Below the pieces are notes generated by a model that saw only the letters and a list, made by a program, of their open reading frames with translations, had not been told where the DNA came from and did no database searches. 64,000 nt of DNA from Tissierellia bacterium (GTDB taxonomy: Bacteria; Bacillota_A; Clostridia; Tissierellales; Peptoniphilaceae). The stretch covers positions 1 to 64,000 of the forward strand of contig JAUNVJ010000003.1 in the NCBI GenBank assembly GCA_030537695.1, written 5' to 3'. Below, piece by piece: positions 47,766 to 56,232 of this stretch (the stretch's first letter is position 1; every line of letters starts with the position of its first letter). Position numbers and translations under genes: made by a program.

Positions 47766-47794
47766 ATTATATAGTTTAAGTATGTCACTGTCAA
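47766..47794 (-). promoter_or_regulatory. Promoter of rplJ-rplL
   Basis: TTGACA (47789-47794), 17-bp spacer, TATAAT (47766-47771); starts the L10 leader. Confidence 0.85.
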
Positions 47795-47830
47795 TAGTTT
47801 TTTTAGTTTTTTAAGAATCATTTTTTTATT

Positions 47831-47859
47831 AAAAAATCCGAAGAACATTCTTCGGATTT
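47831..47859 (-). terminator. rplA terminator
   Basis: Perfect 12-bp stem AAATCCGAAGAA/TTCTTCGGATTT with a U-run on the minus strand, ten bases after rplA. It separates rplKA from rplJL. Confidence 0.85.
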
Positions 47860-47868
47860 CAGGTGTTT

Positions 47869-48573
47869 TTATTTTTTTTCAACTAATTTTTGAGCATTGA
47901 TTTTGACGCCAGGACCCATTGTGGAAGCAACGGTTACCGATCTTAAATAACGTCCCTTTGCAGCAGCCGGTCTAGCTTTGATAATTTCACCGGTAATAGC
48001 ATTAAAGTTTTCTGCCAGTTTTTCCGTTCCAAAGGAAACTTTTCCAATAGGTACATTGATAATTGCCGCTTTATCTACACGGTATTCCACTTTACCGGCT
48101 TTCGTTTCAGCAACTGCTTTTCCTACTTCAAAAGTTACCGTTCCGGATTTGGGATTGGGCATTAATCCCTTTGGTCCTAAAATACGACCAATCTTACCGA
48201 CAACGCCCATCATATCAGGAGTGGCGATGACTACGTCAAAATCAAACCAATTTTCTGCTTGAATTTTCTCAACATATTCTTCTCCACCGGCATAATCGGC
48301 ACCGGCTTCTTCTGCCTCTTTAATCTTGTCTCCCTTTGCAAGGACCAAGACGCGAATGGATTTACCCGTTCCATTAGGTAGAACGACGGTACCACGAACT
48401 TGTTGATCCGCATGTCTTGGATCGACTCCCAAACGGATTGCCAATTCTACGGTTTCATCAAAATTTGCTTTTGCTGTTTTCTGTACCAGGTCCAGGGCTT
48501 CATTGACATCGTAGTGTTGTTCTCTGTCTACTAATTGTAAACTCTCTTGATATTTTTTACCTCTTTTAGGCAT
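47869..48573 (-). CDS. rplA: 50S ribosomal protein L1
   Basis: Mobile L1 stalk protein at the E site, and in known cases translational repressor of the L11-L1 mRNA. 234 residues with [40 protein letters not shown], and [23 protein letters not shown] behind AGGAGG; preceded by an L1-type hairpin. Confidence 0.97.
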   Translation of the reverse strand: MPKRGKKYQESLQLVDREQHYDVNEALDLVQKTAKANFDETVELAIRLGVDPRHADQQVRGTVVLPNGTGKSIRVLVLAKGDKIKEAEEAGADYAGGEEYVEKIQAENWFDFDVVIATPDMMGVVGKIGRILGPKGLMPNPKSGTVTFEVGKAVAETKAGKVEYRVDKAAIINVPIGKVSFGTEKLAENFNAITGEIIKARPAAAKGRYLRSVTVASTMGPGVKINAQKLVEKK

Positions 48574-48586
48574 ATTTTACCTCCTT

Positions 48587-48613
48587 GTGGTTCATTCGAC
48601 TCATGTCTCCCAC
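48587..48613 (-). promoter_or_regulatory. Candidate L1-binding hairpin before rplA
   Basis: GTGG-(GA)-GAC-ATGA-GTC-(GAATGAA)-CCAC fills the space between the rplK stop and the AAGGAGG of rplA. Two short helices flanking an asymmetric loop are the architecture of known L1 sites in 23S rRNA and L1 operon mRNA. A near copy stands before rplK. Confidence 0.55.
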
Positions 48614-49039
48614 TTATTCTTCTACTTCTACTCCCATGCTTCGAGCAGTTCCTGCTACCATTGACATTGCAGCTTCAAGAGATGCCGCATTTAAATCCGG
48701 CATTTTTACCTTTGCAATATCTTCTACTTGTGCCTTGGTCAACTTGCCGACTTTCTTTTTATTCGGCTCACCGCTGGCTACATCCAATCCCAGTGCTTTT
48801 TTAATTAAAACAGCAGCCGGTGGAGTTTTGGTTATAAAAGTAAAAGAACGATCTTGATATACCGTAAGAACTACGGGGATAATCATTCCAGCCTGATCTT
48901 GTGTTTTAGCATTAAATTCCTTTGTAAATTGCATAATATTTACACCATGAGGTCCAAGTGCTGTACCTACCGGTGGTGCCGGCGTTGCTTTTCCAGCCGG
49001 AATTTGTAATTTAACTAATGCGATGACTTTTTTTGCCAT
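48614..49039 (-). CDS. rplK: 50S ribosomal protein L11
   Basis: GTPase-centre protein of 141 residues. Contains [20 protein letters not shown] near 13 and [19 protein letters not shown] near 68. ATG behind AGGAGG. Confidence 0.97.
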   Translation of the reverse strand: MAKKVIALVKLQIPAGKATPAPPVGTALGPHGVNIMQFTKEFNAKTQDQAGMIIPVVLTVYQDRSFTFITKTPPAAVLIKKALGLDVASGEPNKKKVGKLTKAQVEDIAKVKMPDLNAASLEAAMSMVAGTARSMGVEVEE

Positions 49040-49054
49040 TTTTATTCCTCCTTG

Positions 49055-49081
49055 TGGTATCTGCGGGGTTACCCTCCCACT
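49055..49081 (-). promoter_or_regulatory. Candidate L1-binding hairpin before rplK
   Basis: GTGG-(GA)-GGG-TAA-CCC-(CGCAGATA)-CCAC directly followed by AAGGAGG. It has the same design as the element before rplA: 4-bp outer helix, GA on the 5' side, 3-bp inner helix and a 7-8 base purine-rich 3' side. The outer helix and the GA are identical in both; the inner helix bases differ but still pair. Confidence 0.6.
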
Positions 49082-49103
49082 TTAAAACGCATTTAATTTT
49101 TCA

Positions 49104-49664
49104 CTACGCTTTTATAATTTGATTAAAATCCAACTCTACAAGTGTATCTCTTCCAAACATCGATATACTTACTTTTACCTTGCCTTTATCATAATTGAAG
49201 GAGTCAATTGCCCCTACAAAATTTTCAAAAGGTCCACTGATTACTTTGACATTTTCGCCAACATCGTAATTTCCAAAAAGTTCTTTATTATCGGTAACGC
49301 CAAGACTTAATACTTCTTCATCCGATAAAGGTACCGGCTTGGACGCAGGTCCTACAAAACCTGTCACTCCTCTGGTATTGCGAACGAGGTACCAGGACTC
49401 ATCATTCATAATCATCTTAACAAGGACATAGGAAGGAAACATCTTTCGTTCCTTCACTTTATTGACCCCATCTTTAGACTCTACATACTCTTCCATCGGT
49501 ACTTGTATATCCAAGATCAAATCTTCCATACCACGGTTTTGTACCATGGCTTCCATATTTGCCTTGACTTTATTTTCGTATCCGGAATAAGTATGAATCA
49601 CATACCATTTAGCAGCTGATTGTATATCATCCTTCAATTGATTTTCATCCACGATATCACTCAC
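49104..49664 (-). CDS. nusG: Transcription termination/antitermination factor NusG
   Basis: Has the NGN domain (AAKWYVIHTYSGYENKVKANME near residue 17; FPSYVLVKMIMNDESWYLVR) and a C-terminal KOW domain (VISGPFENFVGAIDSFNYDK). 186 residues. Follows secE by one base. Confidence 0.97.
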   Translation of the reverse strand: MSDIVDENQLKDDIQSAAKWYVIHTYSGYENKVKANMEAMVQNRGMEDLILDIQVPMEEYVESKDGVNKVKERKMFPSYVLVKMIMNDESWYLVRNTRGVTGFVGPASKPVPLSDEEVLSLGVTDNKELFGNYDVGENVKVISGPFENFVGAIDSFNYDKGKVKVSISMFGRDTLVELDFNQIIKA

Positions 49665-49665
49665 T

Positions 49666-49878
49666 TTAGTAGATCGGTCTAAATAACAACATTACAAGTT
49701 TGTCATAAAGAGATAAAAGTAGAGCTACGACAATGACAGTAATAATAACAATGCCAGTATATCGTATTACTGTGTCCTTCGATGGCCAAACCACCTTTTT
49801 GAACTCAGATTTTACACCTCTAAAGTAACGAGCCAAACCTTTTTTATCTTCTTGCTTGACCGCCTTTGCTTTAGCCAA
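49666..49878 (-). CDS. secE: Preprotein translocase subunit SecE
   Basis: Small single-span form of 70 residues: amphipathic ARYFRGVKSEFKKVVWPSKD then one membrane helix (about 42-60). Stabilises SecY. Between rpmG and nusG. Confidence 0.95.
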   Translation of the reverse strand: MAKAKAVKQEDKKGLARYFRGVKSEFKKVVWPSKDTVIRYTGIVIITVIVVALLLSLYDKLVMLLFRPIY

Positions 49879-49892
49879 TGAAATCCCTCCTC

Positions 49893-50042
49893 TTACTTCG
49901 TCTCTTTGTGTGTTGTATGATTCTTGCAGAATTTACAATATTTTTTAAGTTCCAAGCGTTCCGTAGTATTTTTCTTGTTTTTATAAGTTACATAGTTTCT
50001 GTTTTTACACTCTGTGCATTCAAGTACTACTCTATCGGCCAT
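49893..50042 (-). CDS. rpmG: 50S ribosomal protein L33
   Basis: Zinc form of 49 residues with CTECKNRNY and CKFCKNHT. The true start is the ATG at 50040-50042 behind GGGAGG, giving [13 protein letters not shown]; the longer upstream frame runs through the leader hairpin. Confidence 0.96.
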   Translation of the reverse strand: MADRVVLECTECKNRNYVTYKNKKNTTERLELKKYCKFCKNHTTHKETK

Positions 50043-50047
50043 AAAAA

Positions 50048-50146
50048 CACCTCCCATTGGTCTAAAAAAAGAGCCATGCTCTTCCAATGAATGACCCTTA
50101 ACTAAATTCACTCAATTAGATTATCACAAAAGCCTACATTTGTAAA
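50048..50146 (-). promoter_or_regulatory. Promoter and hairpin leader of rpmG-secE-nusG
   Basis: TTTACA (50141-50146), 17-bp spacer, TAATCT (50118-50123). The short leader has a terminator-like hairpin (AGAGC/GCTCT then seven U, about 50063-50083) enclosed by a wider CATTGG/CCAATG pair (50084-50089 with 50055-50060) that ends at the ribosome-binding site. The nesting could allow attenuation or merely insulate the site. Confidence 0.5.
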
Positions 50147-50175
50147 GAATATCTTGATGGATTGCTGTTTAAAAA

Positions 50176-51180
50176 TCAATATCTCAATTCTCGATACAAA
50201 AATTGAATAAAATATGCAACAAATCCTTCCTCTCCATAGAAGCTCCGCGTATGGAGAATTTTTTCATAAAATTTTTTATAATAGATCATATGATGTAATT
50301 GAGGCATGGCGATTCCATAAAGGTATTCACATAAATAGGGATATTGATAGGGGCGTATTTGAGATAATTCCCTTTCTAAAAAAAGAGTTTTTAAACCCAA
50401 TTGTTCAAAAAAGACATAATCATAAACCAGGACTGCATTTTCATGGAAGAAAAAACTTCCCTTGGGATATTTTTGAATGTCTTCCTCGGTTACAAGAAAT
50501 GGATTCAGTTTTTTATATTGACGATGAAAACTCAATAGCTCCATCATATACTGATCTTCTTTAAAAGCAATTAAGACTTTTAAGGAGGGTAAGAATCGAT
50601 GCTTTATCTTTTCTTTATTTGCATAGGGAAATCCGAGAGATTCTGCCTTTCGTTGATCCTTTAAAACTTCCTGAAACCGATCTTTTTCGCCTAAAAGTTC
50701 GTAGAGAGGCATAAATTCATAAGCTTTGATCGTCAAAAAATCTCGATATTCTTCCAATAGACCGTCAATATTTTTATCCTTTTCCTCCGTTTCCAATTCC
50801 ATAAGCTGAAGGATACAATCTTCTGTCGTATAAAGGCCGGGATCACAACCCTTTACTTTATATTGGAATAATAGATCTTTCATGGCAGCTGTGATTTTAT
50901 TTTTCATATTTAAATCAAAAGTCGCGTCTAATTCCCCATAGATTTCAATCAGTTCACAAAAATCCAAATGGGATATCTTTACCTGTTGATAGTCGCTTTC
51001 TTGACGCCTTTCCCTTTCTTGATTTTGATTTAGTTGTAGTAATGTCAATAGATCTTTACCTTCCAAAACTTTGGAATCAATCATATTTCCTTCATCATCC
51101 AATAGTTTAAAATGTAAGGGGCTTAATTTTATCCAATGGTTGATTTTAGTTTTCTTTCCAAAGTAATTAATTTCAAACAT
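50176..51180 (-). CDS. Hypothetical protein
   Basis: Soluble protein of 334 residues, not recognised. It begins MFEINYFGKKTKINHWIKLS, is rich in aromatic and charged residues, largely helical, and lacks signal peptide, membrane segments or clear catalytic motif. A polar linker lies around residues 50-65 (NQNQERERRQESDYQ). The last third is rich in Tyr/Phe. ATG with AGAGGCGA upstream and a TATAAT box about 20 bases before that. Its neighbours are a possible small RNA and a nuclease-helicase gene on the same strand. Confidence 0.75.
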   Translation of the reverse strand: MFEINYFGKKTKINHWIKLSPLHFKLLDDEGNMIDSKVLEGKDLLTLLQLNQNQERERRQESDYQQVKISHLDFCELIEIYGELDATFDLNMKNKITAAMKDLLFQYKVKGCDPGLYTTEDCILQLMELETEEKDKNIDGLLEEYRDFLTIKAYEFMPLYELLGEKDRFQEVLKDQRKAESLGFPYANKEKIKHRFLPSLKVLIAFKEDQYMMELLSFHRQYKKLNPFLVTEEDIQKYPKGSFFFHENAVLVYDYVFFEQLGLKTLFLERELSQIRPYQYPYLCEYLYGIAMPQLHHMIYYKKFYEKILHTRSFYGEEGFVAYFIQFLYRELRY

Positions 51181-51245
51181 AGTATCGCCTCTTCTCTATT
51201 ATATAATGAAGTATCTGTAAGTTTTATAAAAATTTAGAGTAAAAT

Positions 51246-51381
51246 AAAAAATCGAGGACAAGTCCTCGATTTTTTACAATTCTATTTAACACTAGAGAAG
51301 AAAATGATTTTAACCTGAATCTATCCAGGAAGATTGATAAAATCAACTCCTATTTTTATCAATCTGCAAGTTTTCTCTTGC
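51246..51381 (-). ncRNA. Candidate structured small RNA
   Basis: A consensus-like promoter upstream and a strong terminator at the end bracket about 136 bases with no convincing ORF. In order the RNA contains: hairpin TGCAAG-AGAAAA-CTTGCA; a perfect 12-bp stem AGATTGATAAAA/TTTTATCAATCT whose loop holds AGGAGT; a CCTGG/TTCAGG hairpin; an A/U-rich single-stranded stretch; and the terminator TCGAGGAC/GTCCTCGA plus U-run. No match to a known riboswitch, 6S, SRP or tmRNA signature was seen. It might be the leftover leader of a lost gene. Confidence 0.45.
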
Positions 51382-51387
51382 ATAAAA

Positions 51388-51416
51388 AGTATACCACTTT
51401 TTCCTATCAATGTACA
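51388..51416 (-). promoter_or_regulatory. Promoter of the candidate small RNA
   Basis: TGTACA (51411-51416), 17-bp spacer, TATACT (51388-51393). It lies in the gap after the helicase gene and points away from it. Confidence 0.5.
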
Positions 51417-51460
51417 CCTTTTTAGTTCACTTTGTGAGCCCTCTTTTTATCCCATCCTAT

Positions 51461-53764
51461 TTATCTTTCTCCGTCCCAATAATTCCAAAAGGCCAAGAGC
51501 TTTTTCTCCAGTTCTTCCTTGTTGCTAAAATCGTCTATTTTCCAATAATTAGGCAGTAGATCCCGATAGGGCCTCTTTGTAAAACGTTCATCAATCAAAA
51601 GCAAAGCCCCAATATCTCTTTTTCGACGGATCACCCGTCCTCCACTTTGGGCAACTTTAACCATTCCTGGATAAATATAGGCATATTCATAACCATTATG
51701 GTACTTTTTTTCATAATGTTTTTTAAGAATATCTCGTTCATAGGACATTTGAGGAATTCCTACCGTAACAATGGCAGCACCCACTAGACGATCGCCGATT
51801 AAATCAATCCCTTCACTGAAAACGCCCCCCATAACGGCAAAGCCTTTTACATTTCCCGAAAAGGTAAATGAATTTAAAAAATCTAGCCTTTCTTTTTCCG
51901 TCATTGAAGGTTTTTGCATAATAAGATCCTCTGAATCAGAAGGGTAGGATTCATACACCTCTTTCATAAAAGCATAGGAAGGAAAGAAAAAGATGTAATT
52001 TCCCCTTCGCTTTGAGAAGGATTTTAAATAATTGACAATCGTTGGAATATTTTGCCGTCGATACCGATAGGTGGTTTTAAGGCAAGAACTACGCAAGACT
52101 TTCAAATGCTCGGGAGGAAAGGGACTGTCAATTCGATAGATGTAACTGTCTTGATCTCCTCCCAAAAGTTGTTGATAGTATTTTGCCGGAGATAATGTGG
52201 CAGAAAAATAAACCGTTGATTTTGCCTTTTTCAATATTTGTCGAAAAATGCTTCCCGTATCCAAGCAGAGGATTTTAATTTGATCTTTTTCCACTACCGT
52301 GACAAAATCTTCATTATAGTATTCCAGTAACCGCTGATATCGAAAGAAGATGAAATAAAGCTCCAAGCCTCGATCATAGTCTTTTGCGTCTTTATCCTTC
52401 GTCAAAAAGGTATTCATGGCAAAGACCAATTTTTCCACCTCTTTGTTCAAAGATTCCAAAACTTCATATTGATAATAGGCCTTGGTGGGAAGAAGATCCC
52501 ATTGATCCAAAGCCTTTCGAATATATTTTCTTATATTGGAACGCTTTTTCGGAATGATATCATAAAGTTCTAAAAGTTCATTTTGAGAAATTTCTCCGGA
52601 ATACATATCCCGTCCTCGATCTACTAAATTATGTGCTTCATCCACTAAAAATAAGTATTGATCCATACTTCCTTCAAAAAAACGTCTTAAATAGACAAAG
52701 GGATCAAAGACATAATTATAATCTCCTGTGATAAAATCGGCAAAATTACTCAAATCCAATTGGTATTCAAAGGGACAAATTTGATGAAGTTTTGCATAAG
52801 TGATAATAGTCTTTGTACTCCATCGATTTTCATAATCAAAGATATCGATAATGGCATCGTTAACTCGATCGAAATGACCCTTTGCATAAGGACAATCTCC
52901 AGGGTTACAGCGAACTTCTCCATTGATGCAAATTTTTTCTTTTGCCGTCAAGGTCAAATGCTTCAAATCCAAACCATGATCCATTAATTGGAAAACTCCA
53001 TCTTCCACGATGCCCTTTTGAGTCGTTCGTCCCACTAAATAAAAGATTTTATCTACCAATCCCTCTCCTAAGCTCTTAATGCCCGGAAAAATTGTAGACA
53101 TGGTTTTTCCGATGCCCGTAGGCGCTTGGGTAAACAGAGAATTACCATCCATAATGGTATTATAGACAGCAACGGCCAATTCCCGCTGTCCTTTCCGATA
53201 ACTTGGAAAGGGAAATTTCAACTCCTTAATGGAAAGGTCACGACGGCTTTTCCATTCTGTAATCCGTTGAGAAAAAGCCATATATTCTTCCAACATTCCA
53301 AAGAAAAATTCCTTCAGTTCTGAAAAGTTAAAACTCTCCTGAATAATTTTAATTTCTTCTGTTTCCAGTTGAAAATAAGTTAATTGAACATATATCTTTG
53401 AAATTTCGTGATCTTTCGCATAAATATAAGCATAAATTTTTGCTTGAGCCCAGTGAAGGGGATTGGAATTATAACTTAATTCATCCAAAGGACGGGTGGT
53501 GGATTTAATTTCATCGACAATTACATCTTCTCCATGGGAAATTCCATCGGCTCGACCTTCGATGATAAAAAGGATATCTTTCAATTTTTCTTTCGTCCGT
53601 AAAAAAACCTCTCGTTGAAAAGAGTCTTGATATGCTTTTTGTACTTTTTTATGAGCGGAAATTCCCTCCAAGGCACGAGCATTGGAAAAAAAGCCTTGAT
53701 CGATATCGCCACTACGACCCACAAATTCAATGAGTGATCGGACAGAAATTTTGACCTCATTCAA
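51461..53764 (-). CDS. Fusion of PD-(D/E)XK nuclease and XPD/DinG-like Fe-S helicase
   Basis: Protein of 767 residues. The N-terminal 190 residues show a RecB/Cas4-like nuclease core: IIEGRADGISHGEDVIVDEIKST (E...D...E-x-K) near residue 68, with QAKIYAYIYA behind it. The helicase starts near 205: FPSYRKGQRELAVAVYN, Walker A QAPTGIGKTMST near 232, four cysteines of an XPD-type Fe-S domain (ICINGEVRCNPGDCPYA and QICPFEY), DEAHN near 392, and C-terminal motifs GVFSEGIDL and QSGGRVIRRKRD near 715. The start is a TTG with GGAGGG upstream. Such fusions are expected to act in DNA repair as 5'-3' helicase-nuclease. Confidence 0.85.
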   Translation of the reverse strand: MNEVKISVRSLIEFVGRSGDIDQGFFSNARALEGISAHKKVQKAYQDSFQREVFLRTKEKLKDILFIIEGRADGISHGEDVIVDEIKSTTRPLDELSYNSNPLHWAQAKIYAYIYAKDHEISKIYVQLTYFQLETEEIKIIQESFNFSELKEFFFGMLEEYMAFSQRITEWKSRRDLSIKELKFPFPSYRKGQRELAVAVYNTIMDGNSLFTQAPTGIGKTMSTIFPGIKSLGEGLVDKIFYLVGRTTQKGIVEDGVFQLMDHGLDLKHLTLTAKEKICINGEVRCNPGDCPYAKGHFDRVNDAIIDIFDYENRWSTKTIITYAKLHQICPFEYQLDLSNFADFITGDYNYVFDPFVYLRRFFEGSMDQYLFLVDEAHNLVDRGRDMYSGEISQNELLELYDIIPKKRSNIRKYIRKALDQWDLLPTKAYYQYEVLESLNKEVEKLVFAMNTFLTKDKDAKDYDRGLELYFIFFRYQRLLEYYNEDFVTVVEKDQIKILCLDTGSIFRQILKKAKSTVYFSATLSPAKYYQQLLGGDQDSYIYRIDSPFPPEHLKVLRSSCLKTTYRYRRQNIPTIVNYLKSFSKRRGNYIFFFPSYAFMKEVYESYPSDSEDLIMQKPSMTEKERLDFLNSFTFSGNVKGFAVMGGVFSEGIDLIGDRLVGAAIVTVGIPQMSYERDILKKHYEKKYHNGYEYAYIYPGMVKVAQSGGRVIRRKRDIGALLLIDERFTKRPYRDLLPNYWKIDDFSNKEELEKKLLAFWNYWDGER

Positions 53765-53814
53765 TCCATCTTCCCTCCTTTCATAACAATACCAGTTACT
53801 GTTTTTGTAAGCGA

Positions 53815-54279
53815 TTATTCCAAATCTAAAAAGTCCAGTTGACGCAATGCTTCAAAAAGGATGATATTCGCTGAATTTGCCAAATTTAACGAGCGACCGA
53901 AATCCTTTAACATGGGGATTTTGATTGTATGTTCTTTTTCCCTTTCAATCAATTCTTCAGGCAATCCTCGAGTTTCCGGTCCAAATACGATAAAATCTCC
54001 TTCGTGGTAGGAAATATCTGAATACCGATATTTTGCTTTTGTCGTTGCAAAATAAAAATTCTTGTCTGGATACTTTTCTCGAAGCTCTTTTAAGCTGTCA
54101 TAATAATGAATATCTACCAAATGCCAATAATCCAATCCGGCTCGTTTTAAATGTCTATCATCAATATCAAAACCAAAGGGACGAATCAAATGAAGGGATG
54201 ATTTCGTCAAGCCGCAAGATCTGGCAATAGCTCCCGTATTATATGGAATTTCCGGTTCATAAAACACAATATTTAACAT
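53815..54279 (-). CDS. trmL: tRNA (cytidine/uridine-2'-O-)-methyltransferase TrmL
   Basis: SPOUT enzyme methylating the wobble ribose of tRNA-Leu. The start ATG at 54277-54279 behind GGAGGG gives MLNIVFYEPEIPYNTGAIAR; 154 residues. Knot motifs: FGPETRGLPEELI near 98 and IPMLKDFGRSLNLANSANII near 120. It overlaps the upstream flavoprotein gene by seven bases. Confidence 0.93.
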   Translation of the reverse strand: MLNIVFYEPEIPYNTGAIARSCGLTKSSLHLIRPFGFDIDDRHLKRAGLDYWHLVDIHYYDSLKELREKYPDKNFYFATTKAKYRYSDISYHEGDFIVFGPETRGLPEELIEREKEHTIKIPMLKDFGRSLNLANSANIILFEALRQLDFLDLE

Positions 54280-55826
54280 TCTTTTCCCTCCAATATTTCC
54301 AATACACATTTTACCCCGTCTAAAGCTGAAGAGATAATTCCCCCTGCATAGCCAGCTCCTTCTCCGATGGGATATAGGTTTTTTACTCCAATAGCTCGAT
54401 ATTTTTTATCCCTTCGAATTCGAACGGGGCTGGAAGATCTGGTCTCCACTCCGGTTAAAATACCATCTTCCATGGCAAAGCCCTTTAGTTTTCGATTCAT
54501 GTGAAGAAGGCCTTTTTGAAGATTTTCTGTAATTTTCGGAGGATATATTTCATGAAGGGGGGCAAATACCGTACCCGGTCGATAGGTTGGTTGAACTCCT
54601 CCCAAGTAGGAGGAATTTTTATTCTCCAGGAAATCTCCAATCTTTTGAATCGGTGCCATATAATTTCCTCCTCCCATTTGGTAGGCCTTTTGCTCAATCC
54701 TTCGTTGAAAGGCTAATCCTGATAGAATTCCCGAACCGTAAATTGTACTATCCACAGGAGTTAACAAAGCGGAATTGGCATTCCTTCCTTCCCTTTTATG
54801 ATAACTCATACCATTGACACAAAGATGATGTTCTTCAGAAGCAGCAGCAATCACATAGCCACCGGGACACATACAAAATGTGTAGGCCCGTTGATTTTTT
54901 TCTTTATTATAATAAGTCAATTGATAGCTTGCTGGAGGTAGTTCCTGATACCTTTGACCATATTGCTCTTGATTGATTTTCAATTGAGGATGTTCGATTC
55001 GAAAACCTACTGCAAAGGGCTTTGCTTCCATTGCCAATTGATGGGAAAGCATTTCAAAAGTATCCCGGGAGGAGTTTCCTAAAGCCAGCAAAAGATGTTC
55101 CGTCGGATAGGTAGCCTTATCTGTGGTGATGCTTTCCACCACCCCATCTTTAAGGGTGATCTCCTCCATCTTCTCATCAAAGTGAAAGACTCCTCCTTGT
55201 CGTTGAATTTCCTTTCGGATAGACACGATTACATGCCGTAATAAATCGGTACCGATATGAGGCATGTGGTCATAGCATATTTCTTCCGGTGCACCGTGTT
55301 GAACCAAGACTTTAAAAATTTCTCTTTGTCTTTTATCTTTGGAACGGGAGGTCAATTTTCCGTCTGAAAAAGTTCCAGCACCACCTTCGCCGAATTGCAC
55401 ATTGCAACGAGGATTTAAAATACCATCTTCTAATAATTTTTCCACTTCCGTCACCCGATTTTCCATAGGAAGACCTTGTTCAATAACATGGACTTCAACG
55501 CCGGCTTGGGTCAAAAAGTAAGCGGCAAATAAACCGGCAGGACCGGCCCCTACGATGATTGCCCTTTGGATCTTATTTTTATTTTTTAAATCAAAGAGCT
55601 CTTCTTGATACAAGGCAATATCATGGTTTAATCTTCGAATCTTTTTGGCCGATATTTCTCCTTGTATCACGCATTGATACACGTATTGAAGTTCTCCCCG
55701 AGCATCTAAAGAACGTTTGTAAATCTCATAAGTAAAGTTTTTCGTTCCGATTTTTTCACTGATTTTTCTTCGTAAATCCTTCTCATTATGATCAATAGGA
55801 AGTTTTATATTTCTTAAGATGTACAT
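54273..55826 (-). CDS. NAD(P)/FAD-dependent oxidoreductase (COG2509 family)
   Basis: Large flavoprotein of 517 residues. FAD-binding Rossmann motif AIIVGAGPAGLFAAYFL near residue 88, then NVQFGEGGAGTFSDGKLTSR near 160, and a C-terminal GEGAGYAGGIISSALDG. It begins MYILRNIKLPIDHNEKDLRR. This group is widespread in Firmicutes and uncharacterised; a dehydrogenase role is expected but no substrate is known. The start is the ATG at 55824-55826 behind GGTGAGAA; twenty in-frame codons upstream lack support. Confidence 0.88.
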   Translation of the reverse strand: MYILRNIKLPIDHNEKDLRRKISEKIGTKNFTYEIYKRSLDARGELQYVYQCVIQGEISAKKIRRLNHDIALYQEELFDLKNKNKIQRAIIVGAGPAGLFAAYFLTQAGVEVHVIEQGLPMENRVTEVEKLLEDGILNPRCNVQFGEGGAGTFSDGKLTSRSKDKRQREIFKVLVQHGAPEEICYDHMPHIGTDLLRHVIVSIRKEIQRQGGVFHFDEKMEEITLKDGVVESITTDKATYPTEHLLLALGNSSRDTFEMLSHQLAMEAKPFAVGFRIEHPQLKINQEQYGQRYQELPPASYQLTYYNKEKNQRAYTFCMCPGGYVIAAASEEHHLCVNGMSYHKREGRNANSALLTPVDSTIYGSGILSGLAFQRRIEQKAYQMGGGNYMAPIQKIGDFLENKNSSYLGGVQPTYRPGTVFAPLHEIYPPKITENLQKGLLHMNRKLKGFAMEDGILTGVETRSSSPVRIRRDKKYRAIGVKNLYPIGEGAGYAGGIISSALDGVKCVLEILEGKEC

Positions 55827-55886
55827 ATTCTCACCGCTACTATCATAACAAAAGAGTATTTTTTTGAAAAGAAAAAGTATTTTCAT

Positions 55887-56176
55887 CTTTTTACGATCAC
55901 TTCCTCTTTCTAGACTTGGAGAACTTTTGATTGGTTTTTTTAAGTTTGGAATTCAGATGATAAAATTTGCTATCTTACAATTTTTATAGAGATCTTTTCC
56001 ATTTTGAAGATGAGATTTTTATGTCTAAAAGAATTTTTAAACAAGTAATATCCTTTTAAAAAATAGGATTTTCCAGTGGAAAGGATCTGTTCTTAAAATC
56101 ATCAGTGACGCATATTTTTCATTTAAATTTTTCCCTTTGTCTTGTTTTAATTTCTTTTTATAGTCATCCCTTCACA
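55887..56176. other. Intergenic region, nothing supported
   Basis: AT-rich gap between the flavoprotein gene and the metQ terminator. A 33-codon minus-strand open stretch (about 55940-56045) has no start or ribosome-binding site, and no hairpin or repeat stands out. It contains the promoter region of the flavoprotein gene. Confidence 0.5.
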
Positions 56177-56224
56177 TAAAAAACCTTCTTATTTTCTTTT
56201 TTGTGAAAACAAGAAGGTTTTCTT
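56177..56224 (-). terminator. Terminator of the metNIQ operon
   Basis: Stem AAACCTTCTT/AAGAAGGTTT with additional GTTTTC/GAAAA pairing inside and a U-run on the minus strand. Confidence 0.8.
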
Positions 56225-56232
56225 ATGGTCTA

